From contig NZ_JAGYWA010000011.1 in assembly GCF_018383905.1 (NCBI RefSeq), forward strand, positions 1 through 64,000: DNA of 64,000 nt, given 5' to 3'. The position numbers and the translations under genes are program-made. The first letter of the stretch is position 1. Every line of letters starts with the position of its first letter. Source of the DNA: Flavobacterium branchiicola. GTDB taxonomy: Bacteria > Bacteroidota > Bacteroidia > Flavobacteriales > Flavobacteriaceae. Positions 6,986-15,554 of this stretch are shown here, piece by piece. The notes beneath the pieces were generated by a model. The model saw only the letters and a list, made by a program, of their open reading frames with translations. It ran no database searches and was not told the DNA's origin.

Positions 6986-8737
6986 ATGGAAAATAACAAT
7001 GATTTAGGCAGAAGAAGGTTTCTTAAAAATTCTTTATTGGCTGCCGGAGGAGTTTTCATTGCCCCACTTATTGAAAGTTGCAGTGACGATGATAAAACCG
7101 ATAACAGCGGTGCACCGATTGGAATGAAAAATGAAGGATTTGAGACAGGAGTAGCCAGTTTTGACCCCACTGAAACAGGAGTGATTATCTGGACAAGATA
7201 TTCAGCCGGGTCAGATGCTGAAATTACATGGGAGATCAGTAAGGATGCTTCATTTTCTGAAGTAACAAGAAAAGGGCAGGTCTTGGCATCTTCTGCTAAT
7301 GATTTTACTATAGCGGTGGATGTTCAGAATATTACTTCCAATACAAAATATTATTATAGATTTTATAATGCCAAAACCAAACAAGTAACGCTAACTGGAG
7401 AAACACGCACGCTGCCGAGTAAAACAGATATTGTAAATGATGTAAGAATGGCCGTTGTTTCCTGTTCTAATTTTCCGGCAGGACTTTTTAATGTATATGG
7501 AGCAATTGCTGCTTCAGATGCTGATGTAGTCGTGCATCTTGGAGATTATATTTACGAATATGCGCCGGGACAGTATGGCACAAATCCCTTTACCAATCCA
7601 CTGGGCAGAGAACATAAACCAGCAAGGGAGATAACAAGCCTTAGCGATTACAGAGAACGATACAGACAATATAGAGGAGATAAAAATCTTCAGCTTCTTC
7701 ATCAGAAAAAACCTTTTATATGCGTTTGGGATGACCATGAATTTGCCAACGATACCTATAAATCGGGCGCGGAAAACCATCAGTCATCAGAAGGAGATTT
7801 TCAGATGAGAAAAATGGCCGCTTTTCAAGCCTACAGCGAATATATTCCGCTTAAAACAGGAAAAGATCTTAGAATCTACAGAAGTTTTAATTTCGGTACT
7901 ATTCTTTCTCTTTATATGATGGACACAAGAGTTATTGCGAGAGATAAGCAGATGAGTTATTCCGATTATATTGATAATGGCGGAAATTTTGACCAGATAA
8001 AATTTAAGACAGATTTGTTAAGCACCGGCAGAAAATTAATAGGAAACGAACAAATGACCTGGCTTGGATCACAGATCAATGCAGATAATGCGAAATGGAA
8101 GGTATTAGGCCAACAAATTCTGATGACAAAAATGCTGATACCTGCAGAGCTGCTGCTGCTTTTGAATCAGGTTTTAGCAGAAGTGGATCATTTTGGAAGT
8201 GCACAACCGGCGACCATGCAAGCTCTAATTAGTGCAATCTCTGCACTTGTTGTTATTAAAATGAGACATAAACAAAGTGATCCTTCTTTAACAGCTCAGG
8301 AAATAGCAAGAGTTACGACGACTTTGCCATATAATCTGGATGCGTGGGATGGTTATTTTGCTGAAAGAGAACAATTATATGCGATGCTTTCTGGAAAAAA
8401 TGTTGTAGTGCTGGCTGGAGATACTCATAATGCATGGATGGGTAAACTTACCGATATGCAGGGAAAACATATAGGAACTGAAATAGCATGCAGTTCTGTT
8501 TCTTCACCAGGGCTGGAAGCTTATCTTGGAATTACTTCAGACCCTTCAAAAGCGATAGAACTAGCCCAGGCATTTACGGTACTGATAGATGATTTAGAAT
8601 ATGCAAATTTGTATAAGCGCGGATATACTTATCTAAAATTCACAGCAACTGGCGCTGAAGCTGAATGGCGATTTGTAGACAGTATAACAACTGAAACGAT
8701 CAGCATTATTACAGAAAAAAAATATGCTATAGCATAA
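6986..8737 (+). CDS. phoD: PhoD-family alkaline phosphatase, Tat-exported
   Basis: About 583 residues. PhoD enzymes are metal-dependent phosphatases or phosphodiesterases that release phosphate outside the cytoplasm. The start at 6986 is preferred over an upstream frame extension because it gives a twin-arginine signal (GRRRFLKNSLLAAGG). An Ig-like N-terminal domain (DPTETGVIIWTRY) precedes the metal-site motifs HLGDYIYEY (~residue 184), WDDHEFANDTY (~248) and LAGDTHNAW (~476). A Cys after IES at the signal end allows lipoprotein processing. It stands alone, with a terminator about 80 bp downstream. Motifs make the family call firm; the exact substrate is not visible. Confidence 0.93.
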   Translation: MENNNDLGRRRFLKNSLLAAGGVFIAPLIESCSDDDKTDNSGAPIGMKNEGFETGVASFDPTETGVIIWTRYSAGSDAEITWEISKDASFSEVTRKGQVLASSANDFTIAVDVQNITSNTKYYYRFYNAKTKQVTLTGETRTLPSKTDIVNDVRMAVVSCSNFPAGLFNVYGAIAASDADVVVHLGDYIYEYAPGQYGTNPFTNPLGREHKPAREITSLSDYRERYRQYRGDKNLQLLHQKKPFICVWDDHEFANDTYKSGAENHQSSEGDFQMRKMAAFQAYSEYIPLKTGKDLRIYRSFNFGTILSLYMMDTRVIARDKQMSYSDYIDNGGNFDQIKFKTDLLSTGRKLIGNEQMTWLGSQINADNAKWKVLGQQILMTKMLIPAELLLLLNQVLAEVDHFGSAQPATMQALISAISALVVIKMRHKQSDPSLTAQEIARVTTTLPYNLDAWDGYFAEREQLYAMLSGKNVVVLAGDTHNAWMGKLTDMQGKHIGTEIACSSVSSPGLEAYLGITSDPSKAIELAQAFTVLIDDLEYANLYKRGYTYLKFTATGAEAEWRFVDSITTETISIITEKKYAIA

Positions 8738-8817
8738 TATAGTGTGCTAGTCTTTATTTGGCACCGCTTGAGAATAATTCTTAGGTAATGCAAAAAAATA
8801 AATTACAATTATAAATT

Positions 8818-8852
8818 AAATCGGGCAGGAGTAATCTTGTTCCGATTTTTTT
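8818..8852 (+). terminator. Terminator after phoD-like gene
   Basis: Arms AAATCGG / CCGATTT, longer imperfect inner pairing and a T-run. Confidence 0.7.
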
Positions 8853-9000
8853 ATGCGCGTGGTTTACATCTCATTTTTTGATTCTCGAAAATAGCTTACC
8901 TAATTCCCCTCTCCAAGGATTTTAAAAGCTTTGGATGAAATATCTTAAAAAAACGCCTTAACTTTTTGTAGCAAAAAAGGTGTCAAGTACAACGAGGAAA

Positions 9001-9065
9001 TACTAACAAGAAGTGAAGTAAAAATTAAAGTAGTTTTTTTCTAACTCAGTCTTCACTTTTTGTTT
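9001..9065. repeat. AACAARAAGTGAAG repeat, copy 1
   Basis: Nearly identical to 11341-11403. The ends are inverted repeats of each other (AACAAGAAGTGAAG versus CTTCACTTTTTGTT), with a conserved AT-rich middle. Confidence 0.8.
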
Positions 9066-9344
9066 GCATTTCCAAGATGCGACAGAACCTACTTTATTAT
9101 AAATAGAATAGTTTAATTTATTCTTTCTTTTCAATACTTCCTCAAAAATATTTCCACAAGTGAGTTAATTTTTTTATTGCTCTAAAAATTATAAATCTGA
9201 TTTAGGATATAAAATTACGATATGTCGTAAAAAATATAATTGGTTATTTTTTTTAAATACCTGATAATAAGTATTTTAAAAACAAGGTATACTGTTTGCT
9301 TTTTGGTCTCTGAAATAGATAAATAGTAACTTTAAATTTTAAAG

Positions 9345-10262
9345 ATGAAAACAAATTTGAAAACAATCGTAACAACAAGTGTGGCAATGCTTTTATTGGC
9401 AACAGCAACAGTTTTTTCCCAAAGCCAAAGAAAACCTGCAAGTTTAGGAAGAGAAGAATTTATTGAAGTAGAAAAAAATGTAAAACTGCACGTGACTGAT
9501 TTAGGTGCTGGAAAAGCGGTGATTCTGATTCACGGATGGCCGTTAAGCGATGCGATGTATGATTTTCAATACGCAGAATTGATTCAGAAAGGATACCGTG
9601 TTATTGGAATTACGTTAAGAGGTTTTGGGCTTTCTGATAAACCTGGTGGAACTTATAACTATGATGTTTATGCTGATGACATTAAAGTAATTTTAGACAA
9701 ACTAAAAATAGAAAATGCCACAATCGGCGGATTTTCAATGGGAGGAGCAACTGTGATACATTATGTAGCCAAATACAGTGGAGCTCACGTTTCAAAACTG
9801 GCTTTGTTTGGTGCCGCCGCTCCAATATGGACTAAAAGACCTGACTTTAATTTTGGATTGTGGACTAAAGATGATGTAAACGGTTTAATAGCTTTAAATA
9901 ATACCAACAGACCGCAATTATTTGAAAATTTTGGAAAAATATTCCCTGCGAGTGAAACCAGTGTGTCTCCGGGATTGGGAGCTTGGTTAGGAGGTATACA
10001 AGCACAGTCATCACCATATGCTACAGCAGAATCGTTGAAAACGCTTCGTGATACGGACTTGAGAGAGGATTTGAAAAAAATAAAAATTCCAACACTTATA
10101 CTACATGGTAAGCTAGACAAAATCTGTTCTTATGAATTGGCACAGCAAATGCATACTTTATTAACCAATTCAATTTTAGTTTCTTTTGAAAAAAGCGGTC
10201 ACGCTTTATTCATTGAAGAACTTCCAAAATTTAATGCAGAATTGATCAAATTCATTCAATAA
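9345..10262 (+). CDS. Exported alpha/beta hydrolase
   Basis: 305 residues with a Sec signal peptide (MKTNLKTIVTTSVAMLLLAT, cleavage after FSQ). The alpha/beta-hydrolase fold shows an oxyanion segment ILIHGWPLSD, the nucleophile elbow GGFSMGGA (about residues 126-133), an acid segment LHGKLDKI (~252) and the catalytic His in SGHALFIEE (~284). The HGWPLS pattern and length resemble the non-heme haloperoxidase/esterase subgroup. Substrate unknown; periplasmic by its signal. It is monocistronic and sits with the RidA gene between two copies of a 64-bp repeat. Confidence 0.88.
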   Translation: MKTNLKTIVTTSVAMLLLATATVFSQSQRKPASLGREEFIEVEKNVKLHVTDLGAGKAVILIHGWPLSDAMYDFQYAELIQKGYRVIGITLRGFGLSDKPGGTYNYDVYADDIKVILDKLKIENATIGGFSMGGATVIHYVAKYSGAHVSKLALFGAAAPIWTKRPDFNFGLWTKDDVNGLIALNNTNRPQLFENFGKIFPASETSVSPGLGAWLGGIQAQSSPYATAESLKTLRDTDLREDLKKIKIPTLILHGKLDKICSYELAQQMHTLLTNSILVSFEKSGHALFIEELPKFNAELIKFIQ

Positions 10263-10717
10263 TTATTCATTGTGAGTGGCTTTATTTTCAGTGCTAAAAA
10301 ATTTGGTAGCGTTTCAGATTATGTGGTTTTACAAAATAGCAATTTAACTAACTTAAAAAGAATATGAATTTATAATTTTTGAATAATCAATGGGACAACC
10401 TGTTGGTTTTCTCTTCTATTTTTAATGTTTTAAAAAATCTTAAAATGCTTTTGTTGTACCGTAGTGTATCAAATTAGGTCATGAAAATAAACAGCCGTCT
10501 GACTATGTTTATAATGCATATAAAATAATACTAATCATGATAATTTTGTTTGTCAAAGAAGGCTTAGGCATATAAAAAATAGTAAAGTAAGTACCTTAAC
10601 TTTTCATGGTAAAAAAAGTAGTTGCTCCAATCTTTGGTGTATCATATCTGAAAGGGATATAAAATAATAAAAGGAATGCCGAAACCTTAATAAAGTAGGC
10701 GCAATAAAATAATCGTT
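10263..10717. other. Intergenic region
   Basis: 455 bp without a supportable gene. Near 10597-10640 is a diverged relative of the CCTTAACTTTT and GTTGCTCCAA segments seen around 8955 and 11595. Confidence 0.5.
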
Positions 10718-11236
10718 ATGAAAACAATATTAAAAAAAGTAAAATTAATGTCAATATGTATTGGATTGGCATTTACAATTCAAAGTTGTGGTGAAAAGAA
10801 AAATGAATTAGAAGATCAAACTAAAAATAAATCAATTATAGTAGATGAAAAGCCGGAGTATTTTTTACTGCGTCCGAAGGTCGAAAAGGCTTATGGTTAT
10901 TCACATGCAGTAAAAATAGGCAATATGATCAAGATTTCAGGAGCTGTAAGTTTTGACGATGAAGGAAAGCCTACAGCAAAAGGCGATTTAGCCCAACAAA
11001 TGAAAAATTGCTATGCGGATTTGGATAAAATACTAAAACATTATGACTGCACATTTGATGATGTAATTATGGAAAATATCTTCACAACCAACATGCCTTT
11101 ATTTCTTGAAATCTCAGGATACAGAAAAGAAATCTACAAGAAAAATTTTCCAACAGGGTCGTGGCTTGGTGTAAAAGCATTAGCATTTCCTGAATTAATG
11201 ATAGAAATAGAATTGGAAGTTTATAAGCCACAATAA
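10718..11236 (+). CDS. RidA-family lipoprotein
   Basis: 172 residues. A lipoprotein signal ends at IQSCGEKK, followed by a linker and a RidA/YjgF fold: MIKISGAVSFDDEGKP, QQMKNCYADLDKIL, IFTTNMPLF and the C-terminal LMIEIELEVYKP. RidA proteins deaminate reactive enamines/imines or act as related hydrolases. Here the domain is exported and lipid-anchored, which is unlike cytoplasmic RidA and suggests an atypical substrate. The usual RidA arginine that binds the carboxylate is not obvious, so activity is uncertain. Confidence 0.82.
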   Translation: MKTILKKVKLMSICIGLAFTIQSCGEKKNELEDQTKNKSIIVDEKPEYFLLRPKVEKAYGYSHAVKIGNMIKISGAVSFDDEGKPTAKGDLAQQMKNCYADLDKILKHYDCTFDDVIMENIFTTNMPLFLEISGYRKEIYKKNFPTGSWLGVKALAFPELMIEIELEVYKPQ

Positions 11237-11340
11237 CTTTCAGAAGTTATTTTGAATTAAAAGAGCACCACTTAGTTATTTCCTGCTGCTCTATTCCTTT
11301 TTCATTTCCAGAGTAAAGAACGCTACTCCAATGTTGGATG

Positions 11341-11403
11341 TACTAACAAAAAGTGAAGTAAAAATTAAAGTAGTTTTTTTAACTCAGTCTTCACTATTTG
11401 TTG
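11341..11403. repeat. AACAARAAGTGAAG repeat, copy 2
   Basis: Second copy of the 9001-9065 repeat in the same orientation, with the same inverted ends (AACAAAAAGTGAAG / CTTCACTATTTGTT). Confidence 0.8.
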
Positions 11404-11675
11404 GTATATCCACTATGGAACTGTTTGTTTATTTCCAAACATTTATTCTTAGCTTAACAGACTTTTTTGAGTTATATTATTCTGTTTTTTTTTAAATTTA
11501 TTAATATTTTTTCGATTATTCATAAATTTAATTTTTGGTGTGTCTCAGATGTCAAGTCTTTTCAAAACGCCTTAGCATTTTGTTGCACAAAAGGTAGCAA
11601 CTCCAACAGCAATATGCCACGAATGTGCCACAGAAATTTTGTGCGTTTTTAAAAGATCTGAAAACTGCAGTAAAA

Positions 11676-11710
11676 CAAAAAAGCCTGCGAATCTTACGAT
11701 TTGCAGGCTT
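11676..11710 (-). terminator. Terminator of tRNA-Tyr transcript
   Basis: 13-bp near-perfect stem (AAGCCTGCAAATC / GATTCGCAGGCTT on the minus strand) followed by a T-run, about 70 bp past the tRNA. Confidence 0.85.
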
Positions 11711-11778
11711 TACCACGTTTTTTATGGGTTTTTGAAAAGATTGAAAAACTTTCGTTTTAGTATCTTTTACCCTTTTTG

Positions 11779-11859
11779 TGGGGAGAGCAGGATTCGAACC
11801 TGCGAAGTTCACACAGCAGATTTACAGTCTGCCCTCGTTGGCCGCTTGAGTATCTCCCC
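11779..11859 (-). tRNA. tRNA-Tyr (anticodon GTA)
   Basis: On the minus strand the acceptor GGGGAGA pairs with TCTCCCC and is followed by discriminator A. The anticodon stem-loop is GCAGA CTGTAAA TCTGC with anticodon GTA, and the T-arm is GCAGG TTCGAAT CCTGC. There is a long variable arm, as usual for bacterial tRNA-Tyr. CCA is not encoded. Confidence 0.97.
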
Positions 11860-12344
11860 GATCTCAGCTTGTTGTGCTATGTTGTTCTTAGCGGTGGCAA
11901 AGATAGGAACTCTTTCTACATTTCCAAACAAAAAAATGACTTAATTTTAAGTTATTTTAAAGTTATTTTTTAATTCGTTGGAATTGAATAAAATAAAAAT
12001 CTATTTGATAGAAATATTTTTTCGCTTTTTTATAAAAATAAGATTATTCTTATGTATGAATTTGGATTTTTGCTTTCAAAATAGTCTTCGAAAATTCGTC
12101 ATTCATTGTTTTTATTGCTGTTTTGAAGTAAGTGTTAAATGAAAAAATCTATTTACAATTACTTAATAATTTGCTTGGCATAATTTTAAATATCAATAGA
12201 GTTTAAAAAGATTTTCATAAGGGGTGTTTTTAGATCGTATTTTAATCTTTATAAGGAGAAGGTTCATTTTTAAATTTAGGCACTGTATAAAACAAAAAAA
12301 ATCTCCACTAGGGAGATTTTTTTGTTTTATATTGAAACCTGCTA
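11860..12344. other. AT-rich intergenic region
   Basis: Upstream region of tRNA-Tyr and downstream region of the thioredoxin-like gene. Apart from the terminator at 12292-12327 nothing could be recognised. Confidence 0.5.
12292..12327 (-). terminator. Bidirectional terminator
   Basis: 10-bp stem AAAAATCTCC / GGAGATTTTT with a 5-nt loop and A/T runs on both sides, just past the stop of the thioredoxin-like gene. Confidence 0.85.
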
Positions 12345-13511
12345 TTATTTAGCTAGGAGTTCCAGTATTTTTGCTCTCAATTCTGGACCTCTTAAGTCCT
12401 GAGCAACTACTTTTCCTGATGCATCAAGAATAAAAGTTGCAGGAATTGATTCTACATTATATTGTTTTGCAATTGGCTCGTCCCAAAATTTTAAATTTGA
12501 AACTTGTGTCCATGCTAAACCATCTTTTGCGATAGCCTCTTTCCATGCACCAGCTTCTTTATCTAAAGAAACTCCAACTATATTTAATCCTTTTGAGTGT
12601 AGCTCTTTGTAAATAGCTACAACGTTAGGGTTTTCCTTTCTGCATGGTCCACACCATGAAGCCCAAAAATCAACAATAGTTACTTTTCCTAAACTTTCTT
12701 TAAGAGAAACTACTTTTCCTTCTGGATTAGGAGCTGAAAAATCTGCTCTTCAGTTAGGGCTACCAACAGGAGCTGCTGACGCACCTACTGCAGGCATTTT
12801 TGCTTGACCAATTTTTGTTTTAGTTTCTTTACCAGGAGTAGTGTTTTTTAAAGACTCATCTAATGAGTTATAAATACTTTCTACTTTTTTAGCATCAGCA
12901 CTTGGATCTTCAGACATACCTTTAACGATCAATACAGAGATGAAAGATTTTGGGTGAGTCTCAGCGTAAGTAACATATGATTTTTTAGATTTTTCCTGAA
13001 CTTCAGTTTGTAGCGTCATGAATTGTTTCATCAAGCTATTGATAACTGCAGTATCCTGAGCTTGTTGAGCTTGTTGCATTTTTTGAGTATTTTTTTTCTG
13101 AAAATCAATCAAGCCTTTTTGAGTTTTTGTTAGCTCATCTTGAAATTTAGTAAACTCTTCGTTGTTGTAAGTTCCTGTAACTTTAGATTTATGAATACTA
13201 TCTTTATCAATTGCGATATTGATTTCTCCACTTTCTAAGATAAATTGAAGAGGACCTCTTGCATCCTGAAGAATTAAGCTGTGGAAAGCTGGCTCAGTTA
13301 CTTTTCCTTTTATTTCAAATTTTCCGTTTTCAACTTTTACTGTATCAAGAGCAACAACCATTTTTGTTGTTGGATCCTGACCTTGAAGAATGATCGTTTT
13401 ACCATTTTCGATTCCTGTAGCAGTTCCGGTAATTAAGTATTCTCCGTCTTTAACTTTGCTGCAAGAAATAATAGCCGCAGTAGCTGTAAGTAAAAAAAAT
13501 ATTTTTTTCAT
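12345..13511 (-). pseudogene. DUF4369-like/thioredoxin lipoprotein interrupted by in-frame TGA
   Basis: Full reading frame of 388 codons with one internal TGA at codon 254 (12750-12752). The first part has a lipoprotein signal (FLLTATAAIISCSK), a beta-rich domain of the type fused to thioredoxins in Bacteroidota, and a Gln/Lys-rich helical segment. The second part, in the same frame, is a complete AhpC/TSA-like thioredoxin domain: TIVDFWASWCGPCRKE with the CxxC pair, then cis-Pro region VESIPATFILD, ending ILELLAK. The TGA sits in the linker (SPN*RADFSAPNP), where a GGA glycine would fit, so a single G-to-T change explains it. No other lesion is present. It is either a recent nonsense mutation, giving a lipoprotein without its redox domain, or a sequence error. 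Confidence 0.82.
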
Positions 13512-13544
13512 TATAAATATTAATTAGTTAATTGATTTGTGCAA

Positions 13545-13552
13545 CAAAAGTA
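13545..13552 (-). promoter_or_regulatory. -7 promoter box TACTTTTG
   Basis: Matches the Bacteroidota TAnnTTTG box on the minus strand, 33 bp upstream of the thioredoxin-like lipoprotein start. The -33 element is not clear. Confidence 0.5.
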
Positions 13553-13716
13553 TCTAAAATTATAAAACTTACAGAATTTTGTAACCTAAAATTTTGTTAT
13601 TGTTTTTAGCGATTTAAAGCCTTTATTTACAAGGGTTTTGGCTGTTTAGGTTCTTTAAAAACTATTAAAACTGTTTTTATTTTAACTTAATACAAACGAT
13701 TTCGCAATAATTAGGC

Positions 13717-13747
13717 ATAAAAAAAGCACCCCGTTACCAAGGTGCTT
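13717..13747 (-). terminator. Terminator of the DnaJ-KTSC gene
   Basis: 7-bp stem AAGCACC / GGTGCTT with a T-run on the minus strand, 23 bp past the stop. Confidence 0.8.
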
Positions 13748-13769
13748 GTAGCTTTAATTGAGTATAAAT

Positions 13770-14210
13770 TTACTCTTGATTTGTTTTCTTTCTCCAAGTA
13801 AAAGAATTCAAAATATGTCTTTTTGCAAATCTTCCTGGTGAATCAGCGTTTACCATTTTTACGTAAGTTGCTTTAGGAACACTTATGTATTCGTAAACAC
13901 TTCCGTTAGAAAAATCAATAATTAAACGACCTTCAACAAATTTATAATCAGTAATTGATGAAGTAGCGATAGTTTCAGTGTATTCAGGTAAGTTAGCTTT
14001 AATTGTTTCAGGATTAATACTTACTAAAAAGTGGTAAGCCTCAATGATTGCTTTACTTTTTTCTTCTGCTGCTTTCAAACCAGCATCATCACCTTGAAAT
14101 TTATCAGGATGAGATTCTTTCATCGCATTACGATAAATGGTTTTCAAATCTTTTAATTCTGCAGTTTTGTCTACGTTTAGTAACTTGCGGTATTCAACTA
14201 TTTTTTTCAT
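13770..14210 (-). CDS. J-domain plus KTSC-domain protein
   Basis: 146 residues. The N-terminal ~60 residues form a DnaJ-type J-domain with the diagnostic HPD tripeptide (KESHPDKFQG), which in J-proteins stimulates Hsp70 ATPase. The C-terminal ~60 residues resemble a KTSC domain (SSITDYKFVEGRLIIDFSNG, YEYISVP, GRFAKRHI). Zinc-finger and substrate domains of classical DnaJ are absent. A TAnnTTTG promoter box lies 72 bp upstream and a terminator follows, so it is monocistronic. The function of the combination is unknown. Confidence 0.85.
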   Translation of the reverse strand: MKKIVEYRKLLNVDKTAELKDLKTIYRNAMKESHPDKFQGDDAGLKAAEEKSKAIIEAYHFLVSINPETIKANLPEYTETIATSSITDYKFVEGRLIIDFSNGSVYEYISVPKATYVKMVNADSPGRFAKRHILNSFTWRKKTNQE

Positions 14211-14281
14211 AAATAAAAATGTAACTTATTGTCTATTAGTTTGAAATGAATGTTTTTTACTTCAAATCGACAAATTTTTTG

Positions 14282-14289
14282 CAAAGGTA
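14282..14289 (-). promoter_or_regulatory. -7 promoter box TACCTTTG
   Basis: TAnnTTTG match on the minus strand upstream of the DnaJ-KTSC gene, giving a ~70-nt leader. Confidence 0.5.
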
Positions 14290-14405
14290 CACTTTTTTTT
14301 AACTTTTTACTTTTCATATAAAAAATATTCAATAAATATGTTGAATATTGGTAGTTATGAGTTAAAAGTCATGAGTTAAAAGTTAGATGTTATGCGCAAA
14401 GGTTA

Positions 14406-14442
14406 ACCTGAAACCTGAAACCTGAAACCTGAAACCTGAAAC
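14406..14442. repeat. Tandem heptamer ACCTGAA x5
   Basis: Five exact tandem copies of ACCTGAA plus a partial sixth, just after the stop of the 83-aa gene. Related degenerate tracts occur at 15481-15544 and 40228-40268. Confidence 0.9.
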
Positions 14443-14446
14443 AAAA

Positions 14447-14698
14447 CTATTTCTGTTCCGGTTTATAATTTGCCTTATCAAAGTTTTTAGATTTCTTCGG
14501 ATATTTATCGTAGCTGATATCGCTTGGGTTTTCGATTACAGATTTAATTGTAATCATATCTCCAACCTGAAAATTAGTACTTGCAATTTTATAATCTAAA
14601 AGAATTTCACCACAAAAATAATTGTTGTTTTCATCTTTTTCTATGATGCCGGTATAAACTCCTTTTTTCAGCATTTTTTCGTGTGCTCCTTTAGACAT
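14447..14698 (-). CDS. Conserved small protein, function unknown
   Basis: 83 residues beginning MSKGAHEKMLKKGVYTGII. The start at 14698 is chosen because a -7 box (TAACTTTG, minus strand) lies only 27 bp upstream, which would place the longer alternative start outside the transcript. The sequence is mixed charged, with beta-strand-like segments (NYFCGEILLDYKI, FQVGDMITIKSV) that could form a small OB- or SH3-like barrel. No family recognised. Divergent from the 181-aa gene. Confidence 0.65.
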   Translation of the reverse strand: MSKGAHEKMLKKGVYTGIIEKDENNNYFCGEILLDYKIASTNFQVGDMITIKSVIENPSDISYDKYPKKSKNFDKANYKPEQK

Positions 14699-14724
14699 GA
14701 TCTTTATATTTAAAATTGAAGTTG

Positions 14725-14732
14725 CAAAGTTA
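14725..14732 (-). promoter_or_regulatory. -7 promoter box TAACTTTG
   Basis: TAnnTTTG match on the minus strand driving the 83-aa gene; back to back with the box at 14774. Confidence 0.5.
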
Positions 14733-14773
14733 AGCAATTAATGTTTGGTTTAGGGAGTTCCAGACAATCTGAG

Positions 14774-14781
14774 TATATTTG
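14774..14781 (+). promoter_or_regulatory. -7 promoter box TATATTTG
   Basis: TAnnTTTG match only 3 bp before the ATG at 14785, so the transcript would be leaderless or nearly so. Confidence 0.5.
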
Positions 14782-14784
14782 CAC

Positions 14785-15327
14785 ATGCAGAAGAATTACA
14801 AGCCACACCCAAATTCGTTTAAAAATACATTTTGTGTTTTTCATGAAGTACTTTCAAATGAAATAGAAGGTTTAAAAAAACAATTTGAAAGCAAGGCAGG
14901 AAGTACCTATTATTATACAGAGAAAGGAATGTATCGTGTCTCTAATCATTGGGGCAGACTAGCCAATAGCAAATGGCGTTTAATTGCTCGTGAACCCGAA
15001 ACAGAATCAAAAACTAAAATTGGTTTTGCAGCCTGGAGCGAATTTTATCCTGATAATGCCGAAGAGAAACTATATTATATAGAAGCCGATTTTGGTAAAA
15101 ATCTTGCCACATATCAACATAAAAATAATCCGGAATATGATAAAAAAGCAATCTTAAGAACAAGTTTTGAAACGGCAAAAAGACTAAAACAAATCAGGAA
15201 TTTGCAGCAATTAACTTCCTGGGCAAAGTATTTTGATTATAAAGATATTAATGAGTTGAGGAAGCAAATTATCAGCGAATTGATTTTTACAGAAAGAACA
15301 TTGGAAGAAATTAAAAGAGAAATATAA
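14785..15327 (+). CDS. Conserved hypothetical protein
   Basis: 180 residues from ATG 14785; a TTG two codons earlier lies inside the promoter box and was not used. Mostly soluble, with aromatic-rich strands (YYYTEKGMYRVSNHWGRLANS, WSEFYP) and a helical C-terminus rich in Lys, Arg and Glu. No signal peptide or membrane segment. Function not recognised. It starts a run of tightly packed small genes; its stop overlaps the next ATG (TAATG). Confidence 0.75.
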   Translation: MQKNYKPHPNSFKNTFCVFHEVLSNEIEGLKKQFESKAGSTYYYTEKGMYRVSNHWGRLANSKWRLIAREPETESKTKIGFAAWSEFYPDNAEEKLYYIEADFGKNLATYQHKNNPEYDKKAILRTSFETAKRLKQIRNLQQLTSWAKYFDYKDINELRKQIISELIFTERTLEEIKREI

Positions 15328-15476
15328 TGGGACGCAATAACGAAAGAAACATCAAGAAGTACAATGATAAGTTGCACAAAGCCCAGGCAAAAGCAAAGCA
15401 AGCCGAGATTTCACGCAAAGAAAAACTCAAAGAAATTGTAAAAAAGTTTAACGAAAGTAAAAACGAAGAGGAATAA
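15327..15476 (+). CDS. 49-aa basic helical protein
   Basis: Starts within the stop of the previous gene (TAATG overlap) and encodes MGRNNERNIKKYNDKLHK followed by Lys/Ala/Glu-rich sequence ending KNEEE. Predicted to be almost entirely helical and highly charged, perhaps nucleic-acid-binding. Coupled translation is the main reason to accept it as a gene. Function unknown. Confidence 0.6.
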   Translation: MGRNNERNIKKYNDKLHKAQAKAKQAEISRKEKLKEIVKKFNESKNEEE

Positions 15477-15480
15477 TAAT

Positions 15481-15544
15481 GGTTTCAAGTTTCATGTTTC
15501 ACGTTCCAAGTTGAACCTGAAACCTGAAACTTTGAACTTGAAAC
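15481..15544. repeat. Degenerate CCTGAAAC tract
   Basis: TTTCAAGTTTCATGTTTCAC followed by CCTGAAACCTGAAAC and a diverged continuation. The two halves are mutually complementary and can form a hairpin. Same family as 14406-14442. Confidence 0.7.
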
Positions 15545-15554
15545 AAATAAAAAT

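Larger units (their letters stand above)
8738..9344. other. Intergenic region with terminator and repeats
   Basis: No gene is supported. It contains the phoD terminator, a segment near 8955 (CGCCTTAACTTTTTGTAGC) that recurs in altered form near 10597 and 11570, and one copy of a ~64-bp repeat at 9001-9065. Confidence 0.6.
11237..11778. other. Intergenic region upstream of tRNA-Tyr 3' end
   Basis: Holds copy 2 of the 64-bp repeat, a further related segment near 11570 (CGCCTTAGCATTTTGTTGCA) and the tRNA terminator. Open frames across this stretch look accidental. Confidence 0.55.

Noticed and set aside
11467..11973. Several open frames around tRNA-Tyr
   Set aside because: They run through the tRNA, its terminator and a repeat; composition and overlap indicate chance frames.
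12750..12752. Selenocysteine at the TGA codon
   Set aside because: The codon is in a linker outside the active site, no downstream hairpin was apparent, and the position fits glycine. Nonsense mutation or sequence error is simpler.
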